From positions 11,923,868-11,987,867 of the forward strand of contig NC_072791.1 of assembly GCF_028583425.1 (NCBI RefSeq): a DNA stretch of 64,000 nucleotides, written 5' to 3'. The notes beneath the pieces were generated by a model. It was not told the DNA's origin and did no database searches. It was given only the letters and a program-made list of their open reading frames with translations. Origin of the DNA: Eublepharis macularius (lineage: Eukaryota > Chordata > Lepidosauria > Squamata > Eublepharidae). A program made the position numbers and the translations under genes. Below, one piece after another: positions 63,669 through 64,000 of this stretch (the first letter of the stretch is position 1; every line of letters starts with the position of its first letter).

Positions 63669-64000
63669 CAGCTGCATATCTTGCTATCCAAATCACTGTG
63701 GGATGCAGTAGGGATCTTGGGTCACTGCCTGAAGCTGTGGTTAAATGTTTGAAAGCAAAAAAATTGAAAGTGAACCCGGACAAGACAGAAGTGATGCTCA
63801 TAGGGAAGCCAGAGACCTTGAAAGACATTGTACTCTCCTCTTTCAATAGAGTTTGTCTGACCCATGCAGACTCACTTAAGGATCCAGCACTAGTGCTAGA
63901 AAAGCAAGTTAAGGCAGATGCAAAAAAATTCTTGCCACAAACTCAGTGTAGTCTGAAAGATGACCCCCTACCTTGACAAAGCCAGTCTGCCCACCTGAGT

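Larger units (their letters stand above)
62779..64000 (+). mobile_element. Old CR1-type LINE RT with nested repeats, copy 3
   Basis: Unit sequence resumes at GTACCTTGAACTGC (equal to 38838). LINE pieces: LILFDLYVKPFGELIRNYGI (62890-62950) and CLKAKKLKVNPDKTEVMLIG (63750-63810), continuing to the window edge. Decayed, as in copies 1 and 2. Confidence 0.7.

Overview
The window is vertebrate nuclear DNA, most likely from a squamate reptile (lizard or gecko). It has C2H2 zinc-finger genes with split SCAN and KRAB exons, 5'-truncated CR1 LINEs ending in ATTCTATG repeats, Penelope-like elements with GIY-YIG endonucleases, tRNA-derived SINE-like repeats, and both Ty3/gypsy and Ty1/copia LTR elements. 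The species cannot be fixed from sequence alone.

The layout is three tandem copies of a ~20-23 kb unit, all on the + strand (about 1-20972, 20973-41053, 41054-64000). Each unit runs: SINE-like repeat, PIF/Harbinger transposase remnant, L1 3' end, a stray copy of one gene exon, an upstream segment, then a five-exon SCAN-KRAB-zinc-finger gene, then a tail made of an old CR1-type LINE broken by other repeats. In each copy the five coding exons (SCAN 393 nt, then 43, 80 and 127 nt, then the finger exon) have matching splice sites and phases. Predicted proteins are 762 aa (copy 1, 18 fingers), 677 aa (copy 2, 15 fingers) and 705 aa (copy 3, 16 fingers). Such proteins bind DNA through the fingers, dimerise through SCAN and usually repress through KRAB; many KRAB-ZNFs target transposable elements.

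The copies differ mainly by insertions and exchange. Copy 1 has a 3.6 kb palindromic hAT-like element in its KRAB-ZNF intron and a Penelope fragment in its tail. Copies 2 and 3 share a Ty1/copia insertion inside the finger array, whose LTR supplies the last codon and stop of both genes. Copy 2 also carries a Penelope element and a Ty3/gypsy LTR-gag fragment in the fingers. Copy 3 carries a very young Gmr1-type Ty3/gypsy element inside a CR1 in its intron. Gmr1-type gag is the published ancestor of the SCAN domain, so a relative of the SCAN progenitor sits inside a SCAN gene. Copy 3 is a mosaic: most of its 5' part matches copy 1 and its finger exon matches copy 2, with a switch narrowed to about 30 bp.

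I found no wholly new multi-gene system. The strongest leads are the Gmr1-in-SCAN arrangement, LTR-defined gene ends, the mosaic origin of copy 3, hammerhead-like motifs in Penelope tails, and the giant palindrome.
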